Origin: Chryseobacterium sp. CH21
GTDB lineage: Bacteria > Bacteroidota > Bacteroidia > Flavobacteriales > Weeksellaceae
Assembly (NCBI RefSeq): GCF_004119445.1
Contig: NZ_QICI01000073.1
Span: 19,152 to 83,151, forward strand
Length of the DNA: 64,000 nt
Direction: 5' to 3'
Below are positions 43,268-53,048 of the stretch, piece after piece; within the stretch, counting starts at the first letter, position 1, and each line of letters begins with the position of its first letter. The notes below the pieces were generated by a model. That model saw only the letters and a program-made list of their open reading frames with translations. It searched no databases and was not told the origin of the DNA. A program made the position numbers and the translations under genes.

Positions 43268-44308
43268 CTAGTCCTTAAAAACCTGATTTTCTTGTTCCTG
43301 AACCCTTATAAAAGTAGTTCTCTTGGAAAGTTCTTTAAGCGTTGAAGCTCCTACATAAGTGCAGGTAGACCTTACTCCACCTAAAATATCCTTTACTGTC
43401 TCTGAAACAGGACCTTTATAAGCAGTCTTCACTGTTTTTCCTTCCGAAGCACGATATTCTGCCACACCTCCGGAATGTTTATCCATTGCTGTTTTGGAGC
43501 TCATTCCATAGAACAGGCGGTATTTTTTACCATTTTCTTCAATCATTTCGCCACCGCTTTCGTCGTGACCGGCAAACATTCCTCCCAGCATCACGAAATC
43601 TGCACCGCCTCCGAAGGCTTTTGCAACGTCTCCGGGTACTTTACAACCCCCGTCGGCAATAATATGCCCTCCAAGGCCATGAGCAGCATCTGCGCACTCA
43701 ATAATAGCAGAAAGCTGCGGATATCCTACCCCTGTTTTTACTCTTGTTGTACAAACAGATCCAGGACCGATACCTACTTTTATAATATCTGCACCTACCA
43801 AAAGAAGTTCTTCTACCATTTCCCCGGTAACCACATTTCCAGCGATAATAATTTTATCAGGAAAATTGGCCCTTGCTTTCTTCACAAATTCAACGAAATG
43901 CTCAGAATAACCATTGGCTACATCTATACAGAGAAACTCAATTTTTGGGTGCTTTTCGAGGATTTGTTTTATTTTTTCTTCATCGGCTTTTCCTGTTCCC
44001 GTGCTTAAAGCAATGTATTGATGAATGCTTTCCGGCTGGCTGTCTAGAAACTGGCTCCATTCTTCAGGAGTATAATGCTTGTGAACTGCTGTAATAATCT
44101 TTTCTTTGGCAAGCTCTACAGCCATTTCAAAAGTTCCTACCGTATCCATATTGGCTGCAATTACGGGAACTCCTGTCCATTTTTTTTGGGTATGCTTAAA
44201 GGTAAATTCTCTTTGTAAATCAACTTCTGCACGGGATTTTAAAGTAGAACGTTTAGGGCGGAACATTACATCCTTAAAGCCCAGTTTTATGTCATATTCT
44301 ATACGCAT
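43268..44308 (-). CDS. guaC: GMP reductase
   Basis: A 346-residue IMPDH/GMPR-family enzyme converting GMP to IMP with NADPH. It shows the GuaC N-terminus LGFKDVMFRPKRSTLKSRAEVDLQREF, PVIAANMDTVGTFEMA, the catalytic loop KVGIGPGSVCTTRVKTGVGYPQ with the active Cys, ADGGCKVPGDVAKAFGGGADFVMLGGM, and YKGPVSETVKDILGGVRSTCTYVGA. No CBS domains, as expected for GMP reductase rather than IMPDH. Confidence 0.95.
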   Translation of the reverse strand: MRIEYDIKLGFKDVMFRPKRSTLKSRAEVDLQREFTFKHTQKKWTGVPVIAANMDTVGTFEMAVELAKEKIITAVHKHYTPEEWSQFLDSQPESIHQYIALSTGTGKADEEKIKQILEKHPKIEFLCIDVANGYSEHFVEFVKKARANFPDKIIIAGNVVTGEMVEELLLVGADIIKVGIGPGSVCTTRVKTGVGYPQLSAIIECADAAHGLGGHIIADGGCKVPGDVAKAFGGGADFVMLGGMFAGHDESGGEMIEENGKKYRLFYGMSSKTAMDKHSGGVAEYRASEGKTVKTAYKGPVSETVKDILGGVRSTCTYVGASTLKELSKRTTFIRVQEQENQVFKD

Positions 44309-44396
44309 TTTGTAATTATTTGTCAGAATAAAGGTAGTAAATAATCTTGAACAAGGCGATTTCTCACGGGATGGATTTTACTATAAAAGGAATAAA

Positions 44397-44422
44397 AAAA
44401 TACGACTAAAAAGTCGTATTTT
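44397..44422 (-). terminator. Terminator of surE
   Basis: Arms AAAATACGACT and AGTCGTATTTT with a 4-base loop, 63 nt after the surE stop on the minus strand. Confidence 0.7.
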
Positions 44423-44484
44423 AATTATTTATAAGGTTTCATATCCTGCTGTATTTAGAATGGAAACCTTTGATGTTGAAAGAA

Positions 44485-45273
44485 TTATTTCGTCTCTTTT
44501 ACATTATCAAAAGTCATCACTTCTTCCAATGTCTTCATATATTCATAGGCTGTAAGGTCAAATTTTACAGGAACAATTGAAATATATCCGTTTGCCAATG
44601 CTGTTTCATCGGCATCTTCAGAATCATCCATATTGTTAAAATAACCAGTCAGCCAGTAATATTTTTTACCGTGTGGATTGATTCTTTCATCAAAGCTTTC
44701 TTCCCATTTTGCATTAGCCTGCTTACAAACCTTTACTCCTTTTATTTCCTCAGTCGGAAGTTTAGGAATATTAACGTTTAGTACAACTCCTTTAGGCATT
44801 GGGTTTTCCAGTGTTTTTCTTACAATATTCTGAATAAATTCTTTAGCCTGAGTAAAATCTGCTTCCCAGCTGAAATCAAGTAATGAGAATCCAATCGCAG
44901 GAATTCCTTCTACACCAGCTTCTACAGCAGCAGACATAGTCCCGGAATAGATTACATTGATGGAAGAATTCGCCCCGTGATTGATTCCTGAAACTACAAT
45001 GTCTGGTCTTCTTGTAAGAATTTTGTCAAGAGCCATTTTTACGCAGTCTACAGGAGTTCCGCTGCATGAGAAATCAGTCTGCGGACCATCCAAAGTAACT
45101 TCTTCGTAACTTAGCGTAGAATTGATGGTAATAGCGTGGCCTTTTCCACTTTGAGGAGAGTTTGGCGCTACAACAACTACTTCTCCGATTTCGTTCATAA
45201 AATTGATAAGATTTCTGATACCAGGAGCGGTAATTCCATCATCATTAGTCACCAGAATAAGTGGTCTTTCCAT
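44485..45273 (-). CDS. surE: 5'/3'-nucleotidase SurE
   Basis: A 262-residue SurE phosphatase. The metal-binding N-terminus is ILVTNDDGITAPGIRNLINFM, followed by VVAPNSPQSGKGHAITINSTL, CSGTPVDCVKMAL, VVSGINHGANSSINVIYSGTMSAAVEA and LNVNIP. It dephosphorylates nucleoside monophosphates and short polyphosphate, often linked to stress survival. Confidence 0.95.
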   Translation of the reverse strand: MERPLILVTNDDGITAPGIRNLINFMNEIGEVVVVAPNSPQSGKGHAITINSTLSYEEVTLDGPQTDFSCSGTPVDCVKMALDKILTRRPDIVVSGINHGANSSINVIYSGTMSAAVEAGVEGIPAIGFSLLDFSWEADFTQAKEFIQNIVRKTLENPMPKGVVLNVNIPKLPTEEIKGVKVCKQANAKWEESFDERINPHGKKYYWLTGYFNNMDDSEDADETALANGYISIVPVKFDLTAYEYMKTLEEVMTFDNVKETK

Positions 45274-45605
45274 AAATTATCTTTATTTTTTATTTAAATA
45301 GAGTGAGTTTGTTCATTGTAAGAATTGAACAAAAAGATTTTCAACACATCAAATGTAGTTAAAAATAAGACGCAATAAAATACCGGATTTGTTATTGATG
45401 ATTGTAAATCAGGAATTGTAATCCCAGAATTTTAACATCAAAACAAGGTTGAAAGGAAGAGTAGAGAAGATTTAAAATACAGAAAATGAAACTGAGATGA
45501 AGAAAAATTAATACATTGAACCTGACCAGACCTTTACAGGTGCTTTTCCAGAAGAAGAGCACCTGATAAGAAGATCTTCATTTAAATGTTTAACAAAATA
45601 ATAAA
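45274..45605. other. Spacer between surE and the small lmo0937-family gene
   Basis: AT-rich, no gene seen. A hairpin CAGGTGCT...AGCACCTG (45537-45565) lies 41 nt after the small gene; it has no clear T-run, so its role as terminator is uncertain. The surE promoter should lie at the left end. Confidence 0.5.
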
Positions 45606-45776
45606 TTATTCGAGAGGTTTTCTGCCGGAAATGATATTATAAAGAATAACAATAATGGCAATGACCAGTAAAATATGAATTAAATAACCTGTGCTTATTC
45701 CAGGAACGACTCCTAACATTCCCAATAGCCAAACAACAATGCAGATGACTGCGACTAACCATAGTAAACTTTTCAT
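45606..45776 (-). CDS. Small two-helix membrane protein, lmo0937 family
   Basis: A 56-codon gene read on the minus strand from the ATG at 45776 to TAA at 45608-45606. Two hydrophobic helices (LLWLVAVICIVVWLLGMLG and IHILLVIAIIVILYNII) are joined by VVPGISTGY, and the end is SGRKPLE. The short length, W-L-L-G and PGIS...H-x-L-L-V-I-A pattern match the lmo0937-type membrane protein family, often stress-induced. Function is unknown. The surrounding spacers leave it monocistronic. Confidence 0.85.
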   Translation of the reverse strand: MKSLLWLVAVICIVVWLLGMLGVVPGISTGYLIHILLVIAIIVILYNIISGRKPLE

Positions 45777-46116
45777 GACTTAATATTTTGAATTTGTATG
45801 GTTAATTCTCTGCATATTTTATGCCTTTATGGCTAAAAAATGGTTTTTGTGGTATGTGTTTTCTGTTTTTTGATTAAAAAATAAAAATTTTGATATGCCT
45901 GAAAAAAGGATTGGTCTGTATCATTTTATAACGAAACTGGCTGATAATAGGAAATGGCTCATATTGTCTTGATTATTTGCCAATCTCTTTAAATAAAAAT
46001 GATCAAAACTGTCGATATTTGTAAATAAGGTATTAAATTTGATCATTTGTAACAGTACCAAGCTTACTGCTACTAATTACCATACTTATTTAAAAATTAA
46101 TAAATAAAGACAGTTT
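45777..46116. promoter_or_regulatory. Regulatory spacer upstream of the processing protease
   Basis: Contains the perfect inverted repeat AAATGATCAAA (45997-46007) and TTTGATCATTT (46038-46048), 30 nt apart, directly followed by TGTAACAG. Nothing else was recognised in this 340-nt stretch. Confidence 0.45.
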
Positions 46117-48246
46117 ATGTGGAAAAATTTCAAACTGAATAAATTTTTACTTCTTATTCCATTAACCAGTCTGATGTTTTGTTTCAACTCGCCAAAGAAT
46201 GATGACGAAAAGATGCAGACGATCATGGTGAGCGTAAAAAACACACTTTCTTATCTGCATTATAGCCCAAAGACTATCAATGATGCCTATTCGAAGGACG
46301 TTTATAAGCATTATTTCGAATTGGTAGATCCTGCAAAAAGATATTTCCTGCAATCTGATATGGATGAATTCAACAAGCACGAAACAAAGCTTGATGACTA
46401 TATCGGACAAGGAGATCTTACATTCTATAAGCTTACGATTGACAGGCTATATCAAAGAGTGGATGAGATTGATAAAATTACACAGGATATCTTCAACAAG
46501 CCCATCAATCTTCAGGAAGATGAAACGCTTACTTTAGAACCAAAACTTAAAAAAGTACCTGCCAACAAACAGGAACAGTATAACGAGTGGAAAAAATTCA
46601 TCAAATACAATATCCTTCAGGAAGTTGAATCGATGAACAGCAAAGAAGAAGCTCAAAAAGAAAAGAAAGACTCTGTTCAGAAATATAAACTGAAAGACAC
46701 CATCAAATTTAAACCGCTTACTCAGGATGAAAAGATCAAAAAAGCGACTGATGAAGTAAAAGATCTTGTAAAAGATACCTTTACCAGATTCAAAAAGAGA
46801 AAGAAAATGGATTGGTTTACAGTATATATGAATGCTTATACAGAAGTATTCGATCCGCACACCAATTATTATTCTCCAAAAGATAAAGAAGATTTTGATA
46901 CTCAGTTTACAGGAAAAGTAATTGGTATCGGGGCTTTGATTCAGGAGAAAAAAGGAAACCTTTACCTGGGAGCTCTTACCATTGGAGCACCTGCATGGAA
47001 ATCAAAGCAGCTTTCAGAAGGAGATAAAATCCTGAAAGTGAGATCTAAACCGAAAGAAGATCCTGTAAATGTGGTAGGAATGCTTTCTGATGAAGCGGTA
47101 AGACTTATCAGAGGAGAGAAAGGAACACCGGTAACACTTACGGTTCAGAAAAAAGACGGTACCATCAAAGATGTTACCATGATCCGTGAAGAAGTTGCTA
47201 TTGAAGATACTTTCGCAAGAAGTATTGTCGTAAACACTCCAAATGGCAAGAAATACGGCTTTATCAACCTTCCAAGTTTTAATGCTGATTTCGAAAATGC
47301 TAAAGGAAGAAATGCTTCTGATGATATTAAGAATGAAATCATTAAGCTTAAGGAACAAAATATTCAAGGAATTATTCTTGACCTTAGAAATAATGGAGGA
47401 GGTTCATTAACTGAAGTAGGGGACATTATGGGTCTTTTCATGGAAGCTGGTCCTTACGTTCAGGTGAAAGACGGAAACGGCAAAATACAAACGCTTAAGA
47501 ATAAAAATGAAACTCCGATGTGGACAGGTCCATTGGTTATCATGCAAAATGAACTTTCAGCTTCAGCTTCAGAAATCCTTGCAGGAGTAATGCAGGACAA
47601 TGGAAGAGCAATGATCATCGGGTCTCCACAATCTTTCGGAAAAGGAACTGTTCAGACTTTTGTAGACTTAAACAGATTCCTGAACACGGAAGATGATTTC
47701 GGATCTCTAAAACTGACAATTCAAAAGTTCTACAGAATCACTGGAGAATCTACTCAGAGAAAAGGAATCGTTTCTGACATTCAGATGAAGGACTTTTTTA
47801 CTTATGCTGAAGTAGGAGAGCGATATGATGATTATGCTTTAGCTTGGGATAAAATTCCACCTACAAAATTCCAGAAACTGAACTATTTCAATATTCAGGC
47901 TCTTGAGAAAGCAAGTGCAGACAGAATGGCTAAAAACAGCAATTATCAGTTATTACTAGAATCTGCTCAATGGAGAGAAAAACTGGATAAAGAAGAAAAT
48001 ATCACGTTGAATATAACCAAGTTTAATGAGCTGATGAAGAACAGAAAATCTCAAATTGAAAAGTTCAAGGCTTTGACTAAATTTGAGAACGGACTTCAGT
48101 TCATGATGTATCCAAGTGAGATTGAGAGAGCGAAAAAAGATGAAGCTTTCAAGAAAAAATCTGAAATGTGGATCAAGAATCTGAAAAAAGATCTTTACCT
48201 GCAGGAAGCAATGAATATTGTATCAGATATGGGAGCTAAATCCTAA
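46117..48246 (+). CDS. C-terminal (tail-specific) processing protease, peptidase S41A with DUF3340
   Basis: A 709-residue Prc/Tsp-type protease exported to the periplasm (N-terminal hydrophobic LNKFLLLIPLTSLMFCF). Order: helical N-terminal region, PDZ domain about 250-350 (FTGKVIGIGALIQEKKGNLYLG, DKILKVRSKP), the S41 protease with catalytic Ser near residue 482 (NELSASASEI) and Lys near 508 (SFGKGTVQ), and the C-terminal DUF3340 helices. It degrades or trims envelope proteins from their C-termini and affects wall hydrolases in other bacteria. Confidence 0.95.
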   Translation: MWKNFKLNKFLLLIPLTSLMFCFNSPKNDDEKMQTIMVSVKNTLSYLHYSPKTINDAYSKDVYKHYFELVDPAKRYFLQSDMDEFNKHETKLDDYIGQGDLTFYKLTIDRLYQRVDEIDKITQDIFNKPINLQEDETLTLEPKLKKVPANKQEQYNEWKKFIKYNILQEVESMNSKEEAQKEKKDSVQKYKLKDTIKFKPLTQDEKIKKATDEVKDLVKDTFTRFKKRKKMDWFTVYMNAYTEVFDPHTNYYSPKDKEDFDTQFTGKVIGIGALIQEKKGNLYLGALTIGAPAWKSKQLSEGDKILKVRSKPKEDPVNVVGMLSDEAVRLIRGEKGTPVTLTVQKKDGTIKDVTMIREEVAIEDTFARSIVVNTPNGKKYGFINLPSFNADFENAKGRNASDDIKNEIIKLKEQNIQGIILDLRNNGGGSLTEVGDIMGLFMEAGPYVQVKDGNGKIQTLKNKNETPMWTGPLVIMQNELSASASEILAGVMQDNGRAMIIGSPQSFGKGTVQTFVDLNRFLNTEDDFGSLKLTIQKFYRITGESTQRKGIVSDIQMKDFFTYAEVGERYDDYALAWDKIPPTKFQKLNYFNIQALEKASADRMAKNSNYQLLLESAQWREKLDKEENITLNITKFNELMKNRKSQIEKFKALTKFENGLQFMMYPSEIERAKKDEAFKKKSEMWIKNLKKDLYLQEAMNIVSDMGAKS

Positions 48247-48253
48247 ACATAAC

Positions 48254-48281
48254 AAAACCGCTAATGAAAATTAGCGGTTTT
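48254..48281. terminator. Terminator between the processing protease and sodC
   Basis: Perfect arms AAAACCGCTAAT and ATTAGCGGTTTT with a GAAA loop, followed by a T-run; serves both convergent genes. Confidence 0.9.
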
Positions 48282-48300
48282 TTTTATTGAGTAAAAAGGA

Positions 48301-48804
48301 TTACTTAATTTCTACACAACCCACTCTTCCGCCTGCATTTCCTGTAGGCTGGGTATGGAAATCATCTGCTGCAGCGTGCACAATAAGACCTTTTCCGATG
48401 ATGTTTTTAGACTCATCTGTACAGCCCAGACACCACTTGTCTGTCTTGAAAGTCAATGTTGCAGTTCCGCTCTGGTCCGCAACCAGGTTTCCTATATCTC
48501 CCATATGGAAATGTTCAGCACCCCATTTACCGTGATCATTCTTCGAAGGATTCCAGTGACCTCCCGTAGAAGTTCCGTCTGCTGCAGAGCAGTCGCCTTT
48601 TTCATGAATGTGTACTGCATGTATTCCAGGAGTAAGATTGGTAATATCCAGCTTCATGGTTACTTCATTTCCGTTTTGAGTAAACTTCGCAGTTCCTCCT
48701 GTCTGTGTTCCGCTTTTGGCATTTACAGAGTACATTTTTGTGGTTCCGCATGAAACGGCTAAAAATGCAAATCCAGCCAATAATGCTAATGTTGGTACTT
48801 TCAT
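48301..48804 (-). CDS. sodC: Superoxide dismutase [Cu-Zn], lipoprotein
   Basis: A 167-residue exported lipoprotein (lipobox LAVSC, Cys19). The Cu-Zn site residues are present in HAVHIHEKGDCS, GGHWNPSKNDHGKWGAEHFHMGDIGN and VHAAADDFHTQPTGNAGGRVGC; the Cys pair of the disulfide is also visible. It would dismutate superoxide in the periplasm. Confidence 0.95.
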   Translation of the reverse strand: MKVPTLALLAGFAFLAVSCGTTKMYSVNAKSGTQTGGTAKFTQNGNEVTMKLDITNLTPGIHAVHIHEKGDCSAADGTSTGGHWNPSKNDHGKWGAEHFHMGDIGNLVADQSGTATLTFKTDKWCLGCTDESKNIIGKGLIVHAAADDFHTQPTGNAGGRVGCVEIK

Positions 48805-49039
48805 TTTTTAAATGATTTATAGTGATTTTACGATAAATTTAAAAAAGATTTTCCAAAGCGCTTTATGATCTTGGTCTTTTTTGAAAAGTTGCTTTGATTG
48901 ATCAACTTAATCAGGCTTCTTTTAACCTTAAATTTTGAAACTTTGGAATGTAGACTAACTCCTTTAAAAAGAGGCAAAAAAAAGCTTATTTTAGTGGTTA
49001 GAAAGCAATTTATAAATCAGGCATATCTCCAAGAAAAAA

Positions 49040-49678
49040 ATGATTATTCTGTATACATTCATCCATGAAGAAAAGCACCAGTCTATCCTGGATAGATATC
49101 TGCCTATGTTTTCTCAGGAAGTCAAACAGGATATTCAGAGATACAGGAGATGGCAGGATGCTCAGCTTTCTTTGCTGGGGAAAGTTCTTTTACAGTATGG
49201 TTTAAAGAATTATTATAACATCTCTGAGGCAGAAATAGGAATTCTACCTAACAAAAAACCTTATTTAAAAGGTTATGATCTTCATTTTAATATATCGCAT
49301 TCTAAAGATCTTGTGGTCTGTGCCATTGCAGAATATCCCTTGGGAATAGATGTAGAATTCAATGATCCTAAAGTCAGTTATCTGGATTTTACATTTCAGA
49401 TGACAACTAGTGAGTTTCAGGAAATCCATGAGTCTGAAGATAAAATAAAGAGTTTTTTTACCTATTGGACAAGAAAAGAAGCCATCATAAAGGCCCACGG
49501 AGCGGGAATGATGCTTCCTTTAGATTCTTTTGAAATAATAAAAGATGAGTGTGTCATTGAAGGAGAAAGATTTTTTACGAAAGAGATTTTTATTCATGAA
49601 GCCTATCATAGCTATATTGCTTCTTCACATCAGAATATTAAAGATTCGATTCCAGCTTTAAAATGTGTTGAAGTATAA
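49040..49678 (+). CDS. 4'-phosphopantetheinyl transferase, Sfp type
   Basis: A 212-residue PPTase that moves phosphopantetheine from CoA to carrier proteins. Motifs are FNISHSKDLVVCAIAEYPLGIDVEFND, with the Mg-binding D-x-E, and FFTYWTRKEAIIKAHGAGM with the W-x-x-K-E-A signature. Broad-substrate type used for fatty-acid or secondary-metabolite carriers. Followed after 77 nt by the AraC-type regulator. Confidence 0.92.
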   Translation: MIILYTFIHEEKHQSILDRYLPMFSQEVKQDIQRYRRWQDAQLSLLGKVLLQYGLKNYYNISEAEIGILPNKKPYLKGYDLHFNISHSKDLVVCAIAEYPLGIDVEFNDPKVSYLDFTFQMTTSEFQEIHESEDKIKSFFTYWTRKEAIIKAHGAGMMLPLDSFEIIKDECVIEGERFFTKEIFIHEAYHSYIASSHQNIKDSIPALKCVEV

Positions 49679-49755
49679 TGAATTTCCAATAATAGCAATA
49701 ATAAACAACAGAATTTGGTTCCGGAAAAATATCTTTGTGAATTAACAACTTTGAA

Positions 49756-50658
49756 TTGGAAGAGTATAAAAAACGAATTGTAAAGACAATTCAATATATT
49801 GATAACCATATTGATGCAGATCTTTCTCTGGAAAAAGTTTCAGAGGTAAGTGCTTATTCTCCGTTTCATTTTCACCGAATATTTAAACAGATTACAGGGG
49901 AAACTCTTCAAAACTATATTATCAGAAAGAAAATAGAGAAAAGCGCACTTCATCTGGCGCTGCATAAACACATGGAGATCAAAGATATTTATTGGAATCT
50001 CGGATTTTCAAACCATTCTGTTTTCAGCAAAACATTTAAAAAATATTACGGGGTACCTCCCACAGAATTCCGCAGATCTGCTCCGGAAATATTTCACAAG
50101 ATTTTACAAACACAAAGCAAGAACGGACAAATTGATACAGTTTTCAGCCAATACATTTGCAACATTGAAAACCTATTAAACTGGACCAATATGAATTTAA
50201 AAATCGAAGTAAAAGAAATGCCGGAACTGAATCTGGCAGCAGTAATGAGTCTTGGAATTGCCAATGTGGAGCCCTCTTTTAATATTTTAATAGACTGGGC
50301 CAGCAGAAAGGGCCTTTTTCCGCGGGATAATGTCAAAATGATCTCTGTTTATCATGACAGCTGCAAAATAACACCTCTTGATAAAGTAAGGATTCATGCG
50401 TGTATGCTTTTGGATGAAAAACTGGCCCATCAGGAAGGTGAAGTATTTGCAGAAACTATTGAAGCCGGAAAATTTATCGTAGGTACGGGAGAAGTTACCT
50501 TAAACGACTTTGAAAAATGCTGGGTTTCTTTGTTTTTGTGGATGAATGAAAATAATTATTCCATAAGAAGAACCTTTCCTTTTGAAATCTATCACACTAA
50601 TTTTAAAGAGCATCCGGAAGGAAAAATGATTGTGGATTTTTGTATCCCGATTCATTAA
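49756..50658 (+). CDS. AraC-family transcriptional regulator with GyrI-like effector domain
   Basis: A 300-residue protein. Residues about 5-105 form two helix-turn-helix motifs (SLEKVSEVSAYSPFHFHRIFKQITGETLQNYIIRKKIEKSAL and WNLGFSNHSVFSKTFKKYYGVPPTEFR). Residues 145-300 are a GyrI-like/SOUL ligand-binding domain (MNLKIEVKEMPELNLAAVMSLG, FEIYHTNFKEHPEGKMIVDFCIPI), as in Rob and MarA-like multidrug regulators. The start is TTG (49756), 18 nt after a TATCTTTG -7 box at 49730-49737; no ATG fits better. Confidence 0.88.
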   Translation: MEEYKKRIVKTIQYIDNHIDADLSLEKVSEVSAYSPFHFHRIFKQITGETLQNYIIRKKIEKSALHLALHKHMEIKDIYWNLGFSNHSVFSKTFKKYYGVPPTEFRRSAPEIFHKILQTQSKNGQIDTVFSQYICNIENLLNWTNMNLKIEVKEMPELNLAAVMSLGIANVEPSFNILIDWASRKGLFPRDNVKMISVYHDSCKITPLDKVRIHACMLLDEKLAHQEGEVFAETIEAGKFIVGTGEVTLNDFEKCWVSLFLWMNENNYSIRRTFPFEIYHTNFKEHPEGKMIVDFCIPIH

Positions 50659-50680
50659 TTACCATTCGGGAGCAAAAGAA

Positions 50681-50714
50681 TGCCTTTCAGTAATAAATTT
50701 TTTACAGAAAGGCA
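50681..50714 (+). terminator. Terminator after the AraC-family gene
   Basis: Arms TGCCTTTC and GAAAGGCA, extended by GTAA/TTAC across one mismatch, 22 nt past the stop and followed by TTTCTC. Confidence 0.75.
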
Positions 50715-50724
50715 TTTCTCGTAC

Positions 50725-50732
50725 TATTTTTG
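50725..50732 (+). promoter_or_regulatory. -7 box of the TonB-dependent receptor operon
   Basis: TATTTTTG fits TAnnTTTG and lies 18 nt upstream of the receptor ATG at 50751. Confidence 0.5.
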
Positions 50733-50750
50733 ACCCAGAAAACAATAAAA

Positions 50751-52997
50751 ATGAAAACACAAGGACAAAACATCCTCTTTCTGATTCTTCTTCTCACTTC
50801 CATCATGGGATATGCTCAGGTGAAAATATCAGGAAAAGTATCCTTTAAAAATAAAGGGGTAGCAGAAGTCAACGTTACCCTAAAAGATACCTATGATGGA
50901 GCTACAACAGATGCTCAGGGTAATTTCACATTTGAAACTTCGGAAAAAGGAACCCACGTCATAACCTTTACCCATCCAAAATATGAAAATATTGAAAGGG
51001 CGGTTTATATTGAAAATCAAGATATTTCTTTGAATGTAGATCTTAAAGAACAGATCAGTGAGATTGATGCAGTAGTAGTTTCTGCAGGATCTATTGAAGC
51101 CAGTGATAAGAAAAGAGCAACTGCATTACTAAGCCCCATTGATATTTACACCACAGCAGGGGCAGACGGACAAATCTCTTCGGCGTTGACCTATCTTCCG
51201 GGAGTACAGAAAGTAGGAGGGACAGAAGGACTATTCATCCGTGGAGGTACCGGAACGGAATCCAAGATTTTTATGGATGGAAGCCTTATCAACAATTATT
51301 TTTCTAATTCTGTTCCTGGAATTGCGGGGAGAGACCAGTTCAATACTTCTCTTTTTAAAGGAAATATCTTCTCAAGTGGCGGCTATTCTGCATTGTATGG
51401 GCAGGCTCTTTCAGGAGCACTAATGCTGGAAAGTGTTGATCTACCGGATGAAAGTTCGTACAGCGTAGGAATATCACCTATTTTTGTGAATGCCGGATTT
51501 CAGAAGTTGGGAGACAATAAAAACTATTCCTACGGAGCTACAGCAGGATATTCTCTTTTAAGCCTGATGCAGAAAGTCATTAATTTTAATACCAATTTTG
51601 TAGAAGCACCACAGGGACTTAACGGAGATCTGAATTTCAGATTTAAAACAAAATCAGGAGGGTTTTTCAAATATTACGGGATGTTCAATTCCAATAAAAT
51701 GGGAGTAAAGTCAGAAAGTCTTGAACCTGGATATGATTTCAGTCTGGTAAAGCTGAATGGTAAAAATACTTTTCATAACCTGTCTTTTAGACAGAAATTT
51801 GGAAAATACCTTTTAAATGTAGGTGGTTCTTACTCATATAACAGATCAGATCTTCATTTCTCTACAGAAACCAATGATATTGAATCCAATAGAAGCCAGC
51901 TGCTGACTGATGGAAATTATCTGAATTTCAAAGCTGTTCTTGAAAGAAAAATCAACAGAATCAGTGCTGTGAGAGGAGGAATTGAATTGAATAATACCGA
52001 TGAAAACCTGAATTTTGAAGCAATACAGAAAGATTATAAAGACTTAATTTCTTCTGCTTTCGTAGAAACTGATCTTGGATTCAGCAATGCATTGTCAGCA
52101 AAAATAGGAGTAAGGACAGAGCATTCTTCTTTTTTAGGAAAGAATAATATTGCGCCTCGTTTTGCCATTGCCTACCGTCTTGCAAAGGATTGGACAACTT
52201 CCCTGGCTTATGGTCTTTTTTATCAAAATCCGGAAAGTAAATACATCAATGGACCTGCAAATCTTGGTTTCCAGAAATCCCAGCATTATATTTTTCAGGT
52301 TCAGAGAGCTTCAGAGGGGAGAACTTTACGTTTTGAAGCATTTTACAAAAAATATGACCAACTGATCAAGACATTTAATATTACCCCGGATAAGGAGCAA
52401 AATCAACAAACCCAGATGGCTTTAAACAATAATGGATACGGATATGCAAAAGGAGTGGAATTTTTCTGGAGAGATAATAAAAAGACATTTGAAAATATCG
52501 ATTATTGGATTAGCTATTCATATCTTGATTCGAAAAGAGATTTCCTTAATTATCCTGTAAGTCTGCAGCCTAGTTTTGCTGCTGAACATACACTTTCAGC
52601 GGTGGCAAAAAGATTTATTCCGGAATGGAAACTGGGTGTAAACTTATCTTATACTTACGCAAAAGGACGTCCTTATTATGATATTGCCTCTACATTAGAG
52701 AATGGAAAAGCCATTAATTATACCCGAAATGAAGGAAGATTAAAAGATTACAATGCTTTGAATTTCAGTCTTAACTATTTACCCAACATCGGCAAAAAAA
52801 ATGCAAAAGCTTTCCCTGTATTGGTATTGAGTATCAGTAATATTTTAGGATCAAAAAATGTATATGGCTATAATTTCTCAGCAGATGGTTCCAGAAGTTC
52901 CGCAATCGTTCCTCCAGTCAATACTTTTGTCTTCATAGGAGCATTTATAAGTTTCGGAGTAGACAAAACCGATGATGCTATCAATAATAATTTATAA
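50751..52997 (+). CDS. TonB-dependent outer-membrane receptor
   Basis: A 748-residue receptor with signal peptide ending at GYAQ and start at the ATG 50751; an upstream frame extension runs into the promoter. Residues about 23-105 form a carboxypeptidase-regulatory-like domain (VKISGKVSFKNKGVAEVNVTLKDTYDGATTDAQGNFTF), then the plug (ALTYLPGVQKVGGTEGLFIRGGTGTESKIFMDGSLI) and a large barrel. Substrate is not evident; the tail DKTDDAINNNL lacks the terminal Phe. It is followed 51 nt later by a periplasmic TPR-like protein, a likely partner. Confidence 0.93.
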   Translation: MKTQGQNILFLILLLTSIMGYAQVKISGKVSFKNKGVAEVNVTLKDTYDGATTDAQGNFTFETSEKGTHVITFTHPKYENIERAVYIENQDISLNVDLKEQISEIDAVVVSAGSIEASDKKRATALLSPIDIYTTAGADGQISSALTYLPGVQKVGGTEGLFIRGGTGTESKIFMDGSLINNYFSNSVPGIAGRDQFNTSLFKGNIFSSGGYSALYGQALSGALMLESVDLPDESSYSVGISPIFVNAGFQKLGDNKNYSYGATAGYSLLSLMQKVINFNTNFVEAPQGLNGDLNFRFKTKSGGFFKYYGMFNSNKMGVKSESLEPGYDFSLVKLNGKNTFHNLSFRQKFGKYLLNVGGSYSYNRSDLHFSTETNDIESNRSQLLTDGNYLNFKAVLERKINRISAVRGGIELNNTDENLNFEAIQKDYKDLISSAFVETDLGFSNALSAKIGVRTEHSSFLGKNNIAPRFAIAYRLAKDWTTSLAYGLFYQNPESKYINGPANLGFQKSQHYIFQVQRASEGRTLRFEAFYKKYDQLIKTFNITPDKEQNQQTQMALNNNGYGYAKGVEFFWRDNKKTFENIDYWISYSYLDSKRDFLNYPVSLQPSFAAEHTLSAVAKRFIPEWKLGVNLSYTYAKGRPYYDIASTLENGKAINYTRNEGRLKDYNALNFSLNYLPNIGKKNAKAFPVLVLSISNILGSKNVYGYNFSADGSRSSAIVPPVNTFVFIGAFISFGVDKTDDAINNNL

Positions 52998-53048
52998 AAA
53001 ACATATCTTAGAACAACCAAACATAACTAACTTTTAAAATTTGACTTC

